64,000 bases of DNA from Hordeum vulgare subsp. vulgare (GCF_904849725.1 NC_058521.1:563042176-563106175), one strand, 5' to 3'; shown: positions 9,117-21,407, numbered from the stretch's first letter. A program made the numbers and translations. Notes: generated by a model from the sequence alone, not told the origin.

Positions 9117-11050
9117 AACAAGCTAGGCCAAAAGCCTAAGCTTGGGGGAGTATGTGTTCTCATCGACATTACATTCATGCTTATGCTTTCACTTTGTTAG
9201 CCGGTGTTTGCACTTTGCCACTGTATTATCCATGCTAGTTTATTTTCGTTTTCTTGTTTTCTTATTTTGTGTCCTTTTGAGAAAACCCAAAAAGATTTTC
9301 CTTTCTTCTTTTGTTTGTTGGGAGCTTTCACGTGTAAATAGTTTTCTTTTTTCTTTGGGTCAAGGTAGAAGATATTTGTTACAATGTTTAGTGGTTCTTG
9401 CATGCATACCTGTTTAGCTTTCAAAGAGCCATATTACTTTGTCTTCTCCTTTGTGTTTGCCTGCAGATTCAGCTTAGTCCAATGCTCTTATTATTATTCA
9501 CATCGTTCGATCGTGCAAATGAAAGGCAATAATGATGATATATGATGAAGTGACTGAGACTGGAAAAGCTGGTATGAACTCTATCTTTTTTTTGTAAATA
9601 TGACTAGCTTGTCATCCCAGATTCAGCTTTGTTGTGAGAGAACCATGTTTGCAATGAAAACTTAGAGATCATAGTTTCTGATGCCATGCTTAACTAGTTG
9701 AGAGCTTATAATGGTTTGTCTTGAATGCCAACATAGATTTTGAGATGACTATGATGTAGTATGATAGGATGGTATTCTCCTTTGAATGATTCAAGTGGCT
9801 TGACTTGGCGCATGTTCATGCATGTAGTTGAAACAAAATCAACATAGCCTCTATGATGTTCGTGTTCATGGTGATTTATATCATGTTCATGCTTGCATTC
9901 AATGTTAGTCAAACTCATTGCATCTTGATGACTGTTGTCGCTCTCTAGTTGGTCGCTTCCCAGTCTTTTGCTAGCCTTCACTTGTACTAAGCGGAATACT
10001 GCTTGTGCATCCACTTCCATAAACCCAAAAGTTTTTCCATGAGAGTCCACCATACCTACTTATTTGCAGTATCTACCTGCCGTTCCAAGTAAATTTGCAT
10101 GTACCACTCTCTAAACCTTCAAGAAATAATCTGTTTTGCATGCCCGAACCGCTCATGTGGTGACAGGGGGCTATTGGTATCTTCCATGCTAGGAGTGTTA
10201 TCTTCGACATGTGTTTATTCATTGTCATTCACGAGAAAGGGGCCGGTAATTGGAATGCCCAGTTCCACGCTTAAATCGAAAACATAACTGTAAAACAAGA
10301 CTCCCCCCGGATTGATGTTAGTAAGGACGGTACCCGAGGATTCGGCTAGCCGTGGAGTGTGATTGATTGGTGGTGGGGGAGTTAAAACTTTACTTTTCTG
10401 TTTGGGAACCGCCTATAGCATGAGTAGAATGGAAGATATTGAGAACTCTTGGTCATTGCGTTGACAATGAAAGCATGCCACCCAAAATTATTATCTCTGT
10501 TTTCAAAGCTTGAGCTCTGGCACCTCTGCAAATCTATGCTTCCCTCTGCGAAGGACCTGTCTACTTATTTTCCTGTTGAGTCATCCTCCTCTTCTATAAG
10601 CACCAATTAGAGAGCACCTTTGTCATTTTTATGCTTTGCTTTTGATTGATATTGAGTATGACTATGACTGGATCTTCATTGCTATGAATTACAATGTTTA
10701 GTCAGCCCTTGATCTTTGAAAGTGCTCTGCATTTATGTTTTGCGGTCTCAGAAAGAGCTAGCGAGATACCACCTATTCATATTGCTTCATGCTTGTTTTG
10801 ATTGAAGTGTTGGTATTTGAAACTCATTATTATTTGCTCGTTAGCTGATTATGCCATTGATATTAGTTTACCGTGAGACCTTTGTGTCACTTGCTTATGT
10901 GGCTAACTTGTGATCTTGCTGAAATTATGGTTATGAGTTAGACATAGTTGCAACAACAAGATCAAACAGAGTTTGTCAAAGTTTTTCTTTCTCTCTCAGT
11001 TTGTCAACTGAGTTGCTTGAGGACAAGCAAGGTTTTAAGCTGGGGGGAGT
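9117..11050 (+). other. Element A 3' untranslated region
   Basis: About 1.9 kb without a supported gene. It begins with an AAGCTTGGGGGAGT polypurine-like run at 9137-9150, immediately after the 3' ORF. It ends with AAGCTGGGGGGAGT at 11037-11050 directly before the 3' LTR. The rest is T-rich with no ORF of interest. Confidence 0.7.
11037..11050 (+). other. Element A polypurine tract
   Basis: AAGCTGGGGGGAGT abuts the 3' LTR start at 11051, the expected place for priming plus-strand synthesis. Confidence 0.85.
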
Positions 11051-12716
11051 TGATACGTCTCCATCGTATCTACTTTTCCAAACTCTTTTGCCCTTGTTTT
11101 GGACTCTAATTTGCATGATTTGAATGGAACTAACCTGGACTGACGCTGTTTTCAGCAGAATTGCCTTGGTGTTTGTTTTTGTGCAGAAATGAAAGTTCTC
11201 TAAACGTCCTGAAAATTTACGGAGAATATTTTTGGAAAATATAAAAAATACCTCCACAAAGATCCACGTGAGGGGGTGGGCCAGTGGGCCACAAGCCCTG
11301 TAGCCGCCACCCCCCTGGTGGCGGCTAGCAAGCTTGTGGGGCCCACGTGGCTCTATCGCCCCCAATCTCAGCTCTATAAGTTCACTTTTGTCCCAGAAAA
11401 AATCAAGAGAGAAGATTTCATTGCGTTTGCGATAAGGAGGCGCCGCCACATCCTGTTCTTCATCTGGAGGGCAGATCTGGAGTCCGTTTTGGGCTCCGGA
11501 GAGGGGAAATCGTCGCCATCGTCAACATCAACCTTCTTCCCTCTCCAATTCCATGAAGCTCTTCATCGTTCATGAGTAATCTATTCGTAGGCTCGCTGGG
11601 CGGTGATGAGTAGGATGAGATCTATCATGTAATCGAGTTAGTTTTGACGGGGATTGATCCCTAGTATCCACTATGTTCTAAGATTGATGTTGCTACTACT
11701 TTGCCATGCTTAATTCTTGTCACTAGGGCCCGAGTGCCATGATTTCAGATCTGAAATTATTATGTTGTCACCAATATATGTGTGTTTTAGATCTGATCTT
11801 GCAAGTTGTAGTTACCTACTATGTGTTATGAGCCGGCAACCCCGGAGTGACAATAACTGGAACCACTCCCGGTGATGACCATAGTTTGAGGAGTTCATGT
11901 GTTCACCAAGTGCTAATGCGTTGGTCCGGTTCTTTATTAAAAGGAGAACCTTAATATCCCTTAGTTTCCTTTTGGACCCCGCTGCCAGGGAGGGATGGAC
12001 AATAGATGTCATGCAAGTTCTTTTCCCTAAGCATGTATGATAACACACGGAATGCATGCCTACATCACATTGACGAATGGAAGCTAGCCACATATCTCTC
12101 CATGTTATAACTGTTGCATGATGAATATCATCCAAACAAATCACCGACCCATTGCCTACGAGTTTGTCCCACTGCTGCTGTTACTTGTCTTGCTCTGCTG
12201 CTACTGTTGTTACTTGTCTTGCTCTGCTACTGCCACTAGCTACAGTTGCTACTTGCTACTGTTGTCACTACTGTTGTTCCTTGCCACTGCTATTACTCGT
12301 TACACTGTTGTTACCTGCTACAGTTTTGGTGCGCTGGTCATTGACGGGAACAGACAATTTCCGTCAACGGGCAACTTCTGGCGCCATTGATACAATCGTT
12401 AGGAATAGTCTGCCATTAACAGATCGTTTCTGACACCGTTGTTATCATACTACTTTGCTGCTGATACCTTGCTTGCAGATACTAATCTTTTAGGTGTGGT
12501 TGAATCTGACACATTCAGCTGCTAATACTTGAGAGTATCCTCTCACCGCCTATAGGCGTATCAACAAATTTGGGTCGAGTAATCTACCCTCGAAAACTGC
12601 TGCGATCCCACGCGCTGGTGGGCCGTCAACAACATTCTTCTAGTTTCAATTGCCGGAGAGTGCTAGCAGCATTCTTCTGGTGCCGTTGCAGGGGAAAGTC
12701 TGCTGTCACGGAGTCA
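11051..12716 (+). mobile_element. Element A 3' LTR (1666 bp)
   Basis: TGATACGTCTCC..CGGAGTCA, collinear with 2655-4319. Hairpin at 11289-11339, TATAAG at 11375-11380, again 35 bp apart. One base longer than the 5' LTR, with scattered substitutions. Confidence 0.93.
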
Positions 12717-12721
12717 GTGTG
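12717..12721. repeat. Target site duplication of element A, right (GTGTG)
   Basis: Exact copy of 2650-2654. Confidence 0.9.
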
Positions 12722-13819
12722 CAGCAAGGATGATTGTGACACAACAAAAAGGAAAGACTCCTACGATACAAGACGCTCCAAGCAAAACACATATCATGTG
12801 GTGAAAAAAAATATAGCTCCAAGTAACGTTACTGATGGATTGAAGACGAAAGAGGGGATGCCTTCCCGGGGCATCCCCAATCTTAGGCTTTTTGGTGTCC
12901 TTGTATTTGGCTTGGGATGCCTTGGGCATCCCCAAGCTTGAGCTCTTTCCACTATTTATCCCTTTGTCCATGAGAACATCACCCAAAACTTGAAAACTTC
13001 ACAACACAAAACTTAAACAGAAACTCGTGATATCATTAGCACAAGAAAACAAACTAACACCTCTTGAGGTACTGTAGAAAACTTGATTTCTATTTATATG
13101 GTGTTATATTACTGTATTCTCACTTTTCCATGGCTAGTACCCCCCGATACTATCCATAGTTTCATCAAAACAAGCAACCAACACAACAAAAAACAGAATC
13201 TTTCAAAAACAGACCAGTCTGTGGCAATCTGTATACTTAGTATACTTCTGGTACCTCAAAAATTCTGAAAACTTATGACAGCCTGGGAAAATGGCATATC
13301 AACGAGCAGCAAAACGAATCAACTCAAAATCTCTTTCTGTATAAAAATGAAAAATAATTTCGTGAGGGAAAAGTTTATGTCTTTTTGCATGAGGATCAAA
13401 CAACCATCACCAAACTAGTCATAAAGGTTTTACTTGGCTCAAACACAAAAAGAAACACAAAAAACACAATCATAGCAGAATTATGATGGTGTGGACACAA
13501 CAAAACAGAAAGCAAAAAAGCAAAGACAAATTCATTGGGTTGCCTCCCAACAAGCGCTAGTGTTTAACGCCCTTAGCTAGGCATTGATAATTCAATGATG
13601 CTCACATAAAAGATAGCAATCGGACACGAAGAGAGCATCATGAAACATGTGAAAATCACATATAAGTCTAACATACTTCCTATGCATAGGAATTTTATAG
13701 GAGAACAAATTGGCAAGACAACCAATAGTTACCAGATGCAAGGAAGAAGAAAGAGAGAATAGCAATCTCAACATAACGAGAGGTAATTTGGTAACATGAA
13801 AGTTTCTACCACAATATTT
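12722..13819 (-). other. Element B internal region, non-coding
   Basis: Continuation of B on the other side of element A. On the minus strand it holds AAGCTTGGGGATGCC-type purine runs (about 12925-12945 and 12850-12880) that look like repeated polypurine tracts. No ORF with a recognisable domain. Confidence 0.55.
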
Positions 13820-14350
13820 TCATCTCTCGTAGAAATTACATGTGGGATCATAATCAAATTCAACAATATAGCTATCACAAAGGATATTCTTTTCATGATC
13901 CACATGCATGCAAAGTTGACGCTCTTCAAAAATAGTGGGATTATCATCAACTAAAGTCATGACTTCTCCAAACCCAATTTCAATATAATTGCAAATATCA
14001 AATTCATCATGAGGCTTAAACAAATTTTCAAGATCATAAGAAAAATTATCACCCCAATCACGATCATTGCAACAAGTAGTGGGCATAGCAAAACTAGCAT
14101 CCCCAAGCTTAGGGTTTTGCATATTTTTAGCATGATTGTCATTACCAGAACTTATAATGAAATCATTGCAATCATGCTTTTCATTCAAGGAGCCCTCGTG
14201 AATCATTTCATAAATTTCTTCATCACGATTTTCAGATTCACGCATCTCAAGCAAAACTCCATAGAGAAAGTCAAGTGCACTCAACTCACTAGCAATTGGT
14301 TCCACATAAGTGGATCTCTTAAAGAGATTAGCAAGTGGGTGAGGATCCAT
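13820..14350 (-). CDS. Unrecognised 176-codon ORF of element B (possible gag remnant)
   Basis: The only substantial ORF of B, starting about 255 bp after the primer-binding site, where gag is expected. The protein is acidic, rich in Asp, Glu and Asn, with no zinc knuckle and no clear match to the Gypsy gag core. It contains NPKLGDASF, which is encoded by an AAGCTTGGGGATGC motif also found twice as non-coding DNA in this element. I cannot assign a function. It may be a leader ORF kept in a non-autonomous family, or a truncated gag N-terminus. Confidence 0.45.
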   Translation of the reverse strand: MDPHPLANLFKRSTYVEPIASELSALDFLYGVLLEMRESENRDEEIYEMIHEGSLNEKHDCNDFIISSGNDNHAKNMQNPKLGDASFAMPTTCCNDRDWGDNFSYDLENLFKPHDEFDICNYIEIGFGEVMTLVDDNPTIFEERQLCMHVDHEKNILCDSYIVEFDYDPTCNFYER

Positions 14351-14605
14351 ATCACTAGATTTTCAGCAAGCGGAGATGCAAGCATATTGAAGGCACATAA
14401 CACATAAGCAAAGGAAAGGCAAACGAAAAAGGCAAATATTTTTGTAAATTTTAGTTTTTCAGAAGTGGGGGAGAGAAAAACGAGAGGCTAAAAAAAGTAA
14501 ATGCAAGAGATGAGTTTGCGACACTTACTTGGATGAGCTTCACTTGGAATAATCCCCGGTGCCAGATATTGACACGTTGACGGGAGACTATTCTTGACTT
14601 GATCC

Positions 14606-14623
14606 TCCCCGACAACGGCGCCA
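14606..14623 (-). other. Element B primer-binding site, tRNA-Asp type
   Basis: Minus strand TGGCGCCGTTGTCGGGGA differs at one position from the complement of the plant tRNA-Asp 3' end as I remember it. It lies about 12 bp inside the LTR end. Confidence 0.8.
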
Positions 14624-14634
14624 GAAATCCTTCT

Positions 14635-16143
14635 TGCTACCTCTTGAGCTTGCGTTGGTTTTTCCCTTGAAGAGGAAATGGTGATGCAGCACAGTAGCAG
14701 TAAGTATTTCCCTCAGTTTCGAGAACCAAGGTATCAATCCAGTAGGAGAATCAAGCCAAGTGTCCAGAGTACCTGCGCAAACACAAACGAGCTTGCACCC
14801 AACGCTATAAAGGGCTTGTCAATCCCTTCAAGATTGATTGCAAAGTGAGATCTGAAGGCGGAAAGTGCAACGAAGTAAAAGTGTAAGGCTGAAAATATGG
14901 TGTGAAGTAGACCCGGGGGCCATAGTGTTCACTAGAGGCTTCTCTCAAAATAGCAAATATTACGGTGGGTGAACAAATTACTGTCGAGCAATTGATAGAA
15001 CCGTGCAAAGTCATGACGATATCTAAGGCAATGATCATACATATAGGCATCACGTCCGAGACAAGTAGACCGACACTTTCTGCATCTACTACTATTACTC
15101 CACACATCGACCGCTATCCAGCATGCATCTAGTGTATTGAGTTCATGACGAACAGAGTAACACCTTAAGCAAGATGACATGATGTAGAGGGATAAACTTA
15201 AACCAATGATGTAAACCCCATATTTTTACCCTTCATGGCAACAACACGATGCGTGCCTCGCTACCCCTTCTGTCAGTGGGTGAGGTCACCGCACGGTATG
15301 AACCCAAAATCAAGCACTTCTCCTATTGCAAGAATCATAGATCAAGTTGGCCAAACAAAACCCACAACTCGAAGAGAATTACAAGGATATGAAATCATGC
15401 ATATAAGAGATCAGAAGAAACTCAAATAAGATTCATAGATAATCTGATCATAAATCGACAATTCATCGGATCTCGACAAACACACCGCAAAGAAGATTAC
15501 ATCGGATAGATCTCCATGAAGAGCATGGAGAACTTTGTATTGAAAATCCAAGAGAGAGAAGAAGCCATCTAGCTACTAGCTATGGACCTGAAGGTCTATG
15601 GTGAACTACTCACGCATCATCGGAGAGGCAATGGTGTTGATGAAGAAGCCCTCTGTATCCGAATCCCCCCTCCGACAAGGCACCAGAACGTGCCCCAGAT
15701 GGGATCTTGCGGAGACAGAAGCTTGCGGCGGCGGAAAAGTATTTTTGTGGATCTCTCGCGTAGTTTTGGATTTTCGGGAATTTATAGGCGGAAGAGGTAG
15801 GGCAGACAAGCCACACGGGGGCCACAAACCTGCTAGGCGCGGGCCCCCTGGCCGCGCCTAGGGGGCTTGTGGCCTCCCCTGGTGGCCTCTGCCTTGGTTC
15901 TCACGTCCCCTGCATATCTTCTGTTCCGGAAAAAATCTTTTCTGAAGTTTTATTCCGTTTGGACTCCATTTAATATTATCCTCTCAAAAGGGTCAACAAC
16001 ACGGAAAAAACAGGAACTGGCACTTGGCACTGAGTTAATAAGTTAGTCCCAAAAAAGATATAAAAGGCATACAGAACATCCAAAGTTTGACAAGATAATA
16101 GCATGGAACCATCAAAAATTATAGATACGTTGGAGACGTATCA
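14635..16143 (-). mobile_element. Element B 5' LTR (about 1.5 kb)
   Basis: Begins TGATACGTCTCCAACG at 16143 on the minus strand. The inner end is placed at the TG/CA nearest the primer-binding site (14635), uncertain by about 10 bp. The GC hairpin (inner arms 15833-15840 and 15854-15861) is retained. Confidence 0.85.
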
Positions 16144-16395
16144 GGCCACTTTGTTGCACCTTTGTTACTATTGTTATTTGCTACTTGCTACGAATCATCT
16201 TATCACACAACTATCTGTTACCGATAATTTCAGTGCTTGGAGAGAATACCTTGAACGGGGTATCACACAACTATCTGTTACTATTGTTATTTGAGGAGTT
16301 TGTTCGGGGTATCTTCACCACGAACGGAAGCCCAAGGAGTTGTTCCTCAACCTGCTGCACCTACTGAAAATATTTGTTATGAAATTCCTTCGGGT
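16144..16395 (+). mobile_element. Element C 5' LTR fragment and rearranged leader
   Basis: 16144-16251 matches the C 3' LTR (30966 onward), starting where B was inserted. Then TATCACACAACTATCTG is repeated, and the sequence jumps to the region just upstream of gag as seen in D (25690-25760, reversed). The LTR end and primer-binding site are deleted. Confidence 0.7.
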
Positions 16396-17392
16396 ATGCT
16401 AGAGAAACTGTTGGCTAATCCTTTTACAGGATATGGAACATCACATCCCGACTTGCATTAAATCTATATAGATGAAGTTTGTGGTTTATTTAAGCTTGCA
16501 GGTTTGCCCGAGGATTAGGTCAAGAAGAAGGTCTTTCCCTTATCTTTGGGGGATAAAGCATTGACATGGTATAGGCTATGTGATGATACTGGATCATGGA
16601 ACTACAACGGATTGAAATTGGAATATCATCAAAAGTTTTATCCTATGCATTTTGTACATCGTGATCGGAATTATATCTATAATTTTTGGCCTCGTGATAG
16701 AGAAAGTATCGCTCAAGCTTGGGGGAGGCTTAAGTCAATGTTATATTCATGCCCCAACCATGAGCTCTTGAGAGAAATTATTATTCAGAAGTTTTATGCT
16801 CGGCTTTCTCATGATAACCGCACCATGCTTGACACTTCTTGTACCGGTTATTTTATGAAGAGAGATATTGACTTCAAATGGAATTTATTGGAAAGAATTA
16901 AACGCAACACTGAAGATTGGGAGTTTGATGAAGTTAAGGAGTCAGGTATGAATCTTAAGTTCGATTGCGTTAAATCCTTTGTTGAAACAAATACTTTTTG
17001 TGATTTTAGCACTAAACATGGACTTGACTCTGAGATAGTAGCTTCATTATGTGAATCATTTGCTGCTCATATTAATCTCCCTAAAGAGAAGTGGTTTAAA
17101 TATCATCCTCCCTTAGAAGTCAATATAGTTAAACCCAATCCAGTTGAAGAGAAAGTCATTGCTTATAATGATCCTCTTGTTCCTAGCGCTTACATTGAGA
17201 AACCACCTTTCCCTGTTAGAATAAAGGATCATTCTAAAGCTTCAACTGTGATACGTAGGGGCTACATTAGAACACCTACACCCCCTGAGAAAATTAGAGT
17301 TGAACCTAGCATTGCTATTATCAAAGATCTCCTGTCCGACAATGTTGATGGCCATAATATTCACTTCTGTGAAGATGCTGCTAGAATTGCTT
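16396..17392 (+). pseudogene. Gag of element C, two early stops
   Basis: Starts at the ATG equivalent to D's ORF start and matches D's gag along its length (DRNYIYNFWPRDRESIAQAW region). In-frame TAA and TAG occur within the first 45 codons. The frame then stays open until a TAA where gag joins the protease. The product would be the capsid. Two nonsense changes near the start make it non-functional here. Comparison with D shows which codons changed. Confidence 0.8.
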
Positions 17393-17843
17393 AACCTCAT
17401 GCTAGAGACAAACATAGGCCTGTTGTTGGCACGCCTTTTGTTTCTATTAAGATAGGAGATCATTGTTATCATGGTTTATGTGACGTGGGTGCTAGTGTCA
17501 GTGAATACCTCAATCTTTATATGATGAAATTAAAGACGAGATTGCACCTGTTGAGATGGAACCTATTGATGTCACTATTCAGCTTGCCAATATAGATACT
17601 ATCTGCCCTTTGGAAATTGTTAGAGATGTTGAAGTCTTGTGTGGTAAAACTAAGTATCCTGTTGATTTTCTCATTCTTGCTACCACACAAGATAGCTTTT
17701 GTCCCATCATATTTGGCAGACCTTTCCTTAATACTGTCAATGCTCATATTGACTGTGAGAAGCAAACTGTCACTGTTGGCTTTGAAGGTGTGTCACACGA
17801 GTTCAATTTCTCCAAGTTTGGTAGACAACCTCATGAAAAATAG
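17393..17843 (+). pseudogene. Aspartic protease of element C, frameshifted
   Basis: Contains the retropepsin signature DVGASVS around 17485-17505. A small deletion relative to D's DMGASVSAIPRSLYDE then shifts the frame, and the remainder (17556-17843, with IIFGRPFLNTV) is read in another frame up to a TAG. The catalytic Asp is present, but the ORF is broken. Confidence 0.75.
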
Positions 17844-18534
17844 TTGTCTAGTAAGGATGAAATTATTGCTCTAGCTTCTATTGTTGTGCCTCCTACTAAT
17901 CCTTTAGAGCAATACTTGCTTGAGCATGAAAATGATATGCATATGGATGAAAGGAATGAGATAGATAGAGTTATCTTTAAACAACATCCTATCCTTAAGA
18001 ATAATTTGCATGTTGACCTGCTTGGAGATCCACCCCCACCAAAGGGTGATCCTGTGTTCGAGCTTAAACAATTACCTGATATTCTTAAGTATGCTTATCT
18101 GAATGAAAAAGAGATATATCATGTTATTATTAGTGCTAGCCTTTCAGAGCATGAAGAAAATAAATTATTGAAAACTCCGAGGAAGCACCGTGCTGCTATT
18201 GGATATACTCTTGATGATCGTAAGGGCATTAGTCCCACTCTATACCAGCACAAAATTAAAACCGATCCTGATTCCAAACCAGTTGCTGATCATTAAAGGA
18301 GATTAAATCCTAAGATGAAAGAGGTAGTAAGAAAAGAAATACTAAAGCTCCTGGAAGCAGGTATTATCTATCATGTTGCTCATAGTGATTGGGTAACTCC
18401 GATGCATTGCGTCCCTAAGAAGGGAGGTATTACCGTTGTCCCTAATGATAAAGAGGAATTGATCCCACAGAGGATTATTACTGGCTATAGGATGGTGATT
18501 GATTTTAGGAAATTGAATAAAGCCACTAGGAAAG
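17844..18534 (+). pseudogene. Reverse transcriptase N-terminal part of element C
   Basis: In frame with the preceding piece. It contains the connection domain and the start of RT (HSDWVTPMHCVPKKGG, then TGYRMVIDFRKLN) and has one TAA at 18294, where D has CAA. It is cut at 18534 by the solo LTR, and the rest resumes at 20356. The codon split by the insertion (G from 18534 plus AT from 20356) keeps the frame once the LTR and one duplication are ignored. Confidence 0.85.
18530..18534. repeat. Target site duplication of the solo LTR, left (GAAAG)
   Basis: Identical to 20351-20355. Confidence 0.92.
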
Positions 18535-20350
18535 TGTTGGAAATATGCCCTAGAGGCAATAATAAATTAGTTATTATATTTCTTAGTTCATGATAATCGT
18601 TTATTATCCATGCTATAATTATATTGATTGGAAACACAATACTTGTGTGGATACATAGACAAAACATTGTCCCTAGTAAGCCTCTAGTTGACTAGCTCGT
18701 TGATCAAAGATGGTCAAGGTTTCCTGGCCATAGGCAAGTGTTGTTACTTGATAACGGGATCACATCATTAGGAGAATCATGTGATGGACTAGACCCAAAA
18801 CTAATAGACGTAGCATGTTGATCGTGTCATTTTGTTGCTACTGTTTTCTGCGTGTCAAGTATTTGTTCCTATGACCATGAGATCATATAACTCACTGACA
18901 CCGGAGGAATGCTTTGTGTGTATCAAACGTCGCAATGTAACTGGGTGACTATAAAGATGCTCTACAGGTATCTTCGAAGGTGTTCGTTGAGTTAGTATGG
19001 ATCGAGACTGGGATTTGTCACTCCGTGTGGCGGAGAGGTATCTCAGGGCCCACTCGGTAATACAACATCACACACAAGCCTTGCAAGCAATGTGACTTAG
19101 TGTAAGTTGCGGGATCTTGTATTACGGAACGAGTAAAGAGACTTTCCGGTAAACGAGATTGAAATAGGTATGCGGATACTGACGATCGAATCTCGGGCAA
19201 GTAACATACCGAAGGACAAAGGGAATGACATACGGGATTATATGAATCCTTGGCACTGAGGTTCAAATGATAAGATCTTCGTAGAATATGTAGGATCCAA
19301 TATGGGCATCCAGGTCCCGCTATTGTATATTGACCGAGGAGTCACTCGGGTCATGTCTACATAGTTCTCGAACCCGCAGGGTCTGCACACTTAAGGTTCG
19401 ACGTTGTTTTATGCGTATTTGAGTTATATGGTTGGTTACGAATGTTTTTCGGAATCCCGGATGAGATCACTGACGTCAAGAGGGTTTCCGGAATGGTCCG
19501 GAAACGAAGATTGATATATAGGATGACCTCATTTGATTACCGGAAGGTTTTCGGAGTTACCGGGAATGTACCGGGAATGACGAATGGGTTCCGGGTGTTC
19601 ACCAGGGGGGCAACCCACCCCGGGGAAGCCCATAGGCCTTGGGGGTGGCGCACCAGCCCTTAGTGGGCTGGTGGGACAGCCAAGAAGGCCCTATGCGCCA
19701 AGGATAGAAAATCAAAGAGAAAAGAAAAAAAAAAAGAGGTGGGAAAGGAGAGAAGGACTCCACTTTCCAATCCTAGTTGGACTAGGATTGGAGGAGGACT
19801 CCTCCTCCCTTGGTGGCGCAGCCCTTGGGGCTCCTTGAGCCTCAAGGCAAGCCTCCCCTCCCTCCTCCTATATATATGGAGCAATTAGGGCTGATTTGAG
19901 ACAACTTTTAAGGCAGCCCGGCCACATACCTCCACGGTTTTACCTCTAGATCGCGTTTCTGCGGAGCTCGGGCGGAGCCCTGCTGAGATTAGATCACCAC
20001 CAACCTCCGGAGCGCCGTCACGCTGCCGTAGAACTCATCTACCTCTCCATCTCTCTTGTTGTATCAAGAAGGCCGAGATCATCGTCGAGCTGTACATGTG
20101 CTGAACGCGGAGGTGCCGTCCGTTCGGCACTAGATCGTGGGACGGATCGCGGGACAGTTCGTGGGACGGTTCGCGGGGCGGATCGAGGGACGTGGGGACG
20201 TTCCACTACATCAACCGCGTTCACTAACGCTTCTGATGTGCGATCTACAAGGGTACGTAGATCGGAAATCCCCTCTCGTAGATGGACATCACCATGATAG
20301 GACTTCGTGCGCGTAGGAAAATTTTTGTTTCCCATGCGATGTTCCCAACA
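18535..20350 (+). mobile_element. Solo LTR of an Angela/BARE1/WIS-type Copia element (1816 bp)
   Basis: Starts TGTTGGAAATATGCCC and ends TTCCCAACA, with a perfect GAAAG duplication on both sides and no internal sequence. I recognise the start, the TATATATATGG promoter region near 19870 and the end as the very abundant Triticeae Angela/BARE1/WIS LTR. Its full length shows it arose by LTR-LTR recombination and not by truncation. It contains a small hairpin CACCAGCCC/GGGCTGGTG at 19651-19673. The ORFs inside (for example near 19580-19840) are not genes. Confidence 0.95.
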
Positions 20351-20355
20351 GAAAG
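20351..20355. repeat. Target site duplication of the solo LTR, right (GAAAG)
   Basis: Identical to 18530-18534. Confidence 0.92.
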
Positions 20356-21407
20356 ATCATTACCCTTTGCCATTTATTGACCAAATTCTAGAAAGATTGT
20401 CTAAACATGCACAGTTCTACTTTCTAGATGGTTATTCTAGTTTCTCCCAAATATCTGTTGCACAATATGATCAGGAGAAAACCACTTTTACCTGCCCTTT
20501 CGGTACCTTTGCTTATAGACGTATGCCTTTTGGCTTATGTAATGCACCTTCTACCTTTCAAAGATGTATGATGGCTATATTCTCTGACTTTTGTGAAAAG
20601 ATTGTTGAGGTTTTCATGGATGACTTCTCCATTTACGGGTCTTCTTTTGATGATTGCCTCAGCAACCTTGATCGAGTTTTGCAGAGATGTAAAGATACCA
20701 ACCTTGTCTTGAATTGGGAGAAGTGCCACTTTATAGTTAATGAAGGCATCATCTTAGGACATAAAATTTCTGAAAGAGGTATTGAAGTCGATAAGGCTAA
20801 GGTTGATGCGATCGAGAAAATGCCATGCCCTACAGATATCAAAGGTATAAGAAGTTTCCTTGGTCATGCTGGTTTCTATAGAAGATTCATTAAGGACTTC
20901 TCTAAGATTTCTAGGCCTCTTACCAATCTCTTGCAAAAGGATATTCCTTTTGTTTTTTACGATGATTGTGAGGAAGCCTTTGAAATACTTAAGAAGGCCT
21001 TGACAACTGCACCTATTGTTCAACCACCTGATTGGAACTTACCTTTTGAAATTATGTGTGATGCTAGTGATTATGTTGTTGGTGCTATTCTAGGACAACG
21101 AGTTGACAAGAAATTGAATGTTATTCATTATGCTAGTAAAACTCTAGACAATGCCCAAAGAAACTATGCTACTACTGAAAAGGAATTTTTAGCAGTCGTG
21201 TTTGCATGTGAAAAGTTCAGATCTTACATTGTTGATTCCAAGGTTACTATTCACACTGATCATGCTGCTATTAAGTATCTCATGGAAAAGAAAGATGCTA
21301 AACCTAGACTTATCAGATGGGTCCTCTTGCTACAAGAATTTGATTTGCATGTTGTTGATTGGAAGGGTGTTGAGAACCCCGTACCAGATAACTTGTCTAG
21401 GTTGTAG
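20356..21407 (+). pseudogene. RT C-terminal part and RNase H of element C
   Basis: One open frame of about 350 codons. RT palm follows the insertion, with the catalytic FMDD motif at 20613-20624. RT thumb and the Gypsy connection follow ([15 protein letters not shown]). RNase H has its first catalytic Asp in [12 protein letters not shown], Glu in [12 protein letters not shown] and Asp in [10 protein letters not shown]. The frame ends in TAG at 21405 before the integrase. As protein sequence this is well preserved, but it is separated from its own N-terminus by the solo LTR. Confidence 0.88.

Larger units (their letters stand above)
2655..12716 (+). mobile_element. Element A: Athila-like Gypsy retrotransposon with gag and protease but no RT/RNH/IN
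   Basis: A complete 10,062-bp insertion with TG..CA LTRs of 1665 and 1666 bp, identical 5-bp target duplications, a primer-binding site and a terminal polypurine tract. Coding content in order: gag (4397-6115), aspartic protease (6112-7260), and a decayed 3' ORF (8049-9116). There is no trace of reverse transcriptase, RNase H or integrase between protease and 3' ORF, so pol was lost in the ancestor of this copy and it is non-autonomous. The layout resembles the abundant Triticeae Sabrina/WHAM type, but the name is from memory and unverified. It is inserted in B in the opposite orientation. Confidence 0.92.
1..16143 (-). mobile_element. Element B: non-autonomous Gypsy-type LTR retrotransposon, interrupted by element A
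   Basis: A minus-strand LTR element. Its 5' LTR is at 14635-16143 and its 3' LTR starts at 838 and runs off the left edge. The two LTR segments are near-identical in order and content (1-838 matches 15306-16143). Between them is a primer-binding site at 14606-14623 and one unrecognised 176-codon ORF. No reverse transcriptase, RNase H or integrase is visible, so it must depend on a partner element. Element A (2655-12716) is inserted in its internal region with a clean GTGTG duplication. On the right, B abuts an internal part of an LTR of family C, so B itself was inserted into C. Its left flank, which should carry GGCCA, lies outside the window. Confidence 0.85.

Noticed and set aside
19580..20335. 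ORFs inside the solo LTR on both strands
   Set aside because: LTR sequence of a known family type carries no gene here. The ORFs follow base composition.
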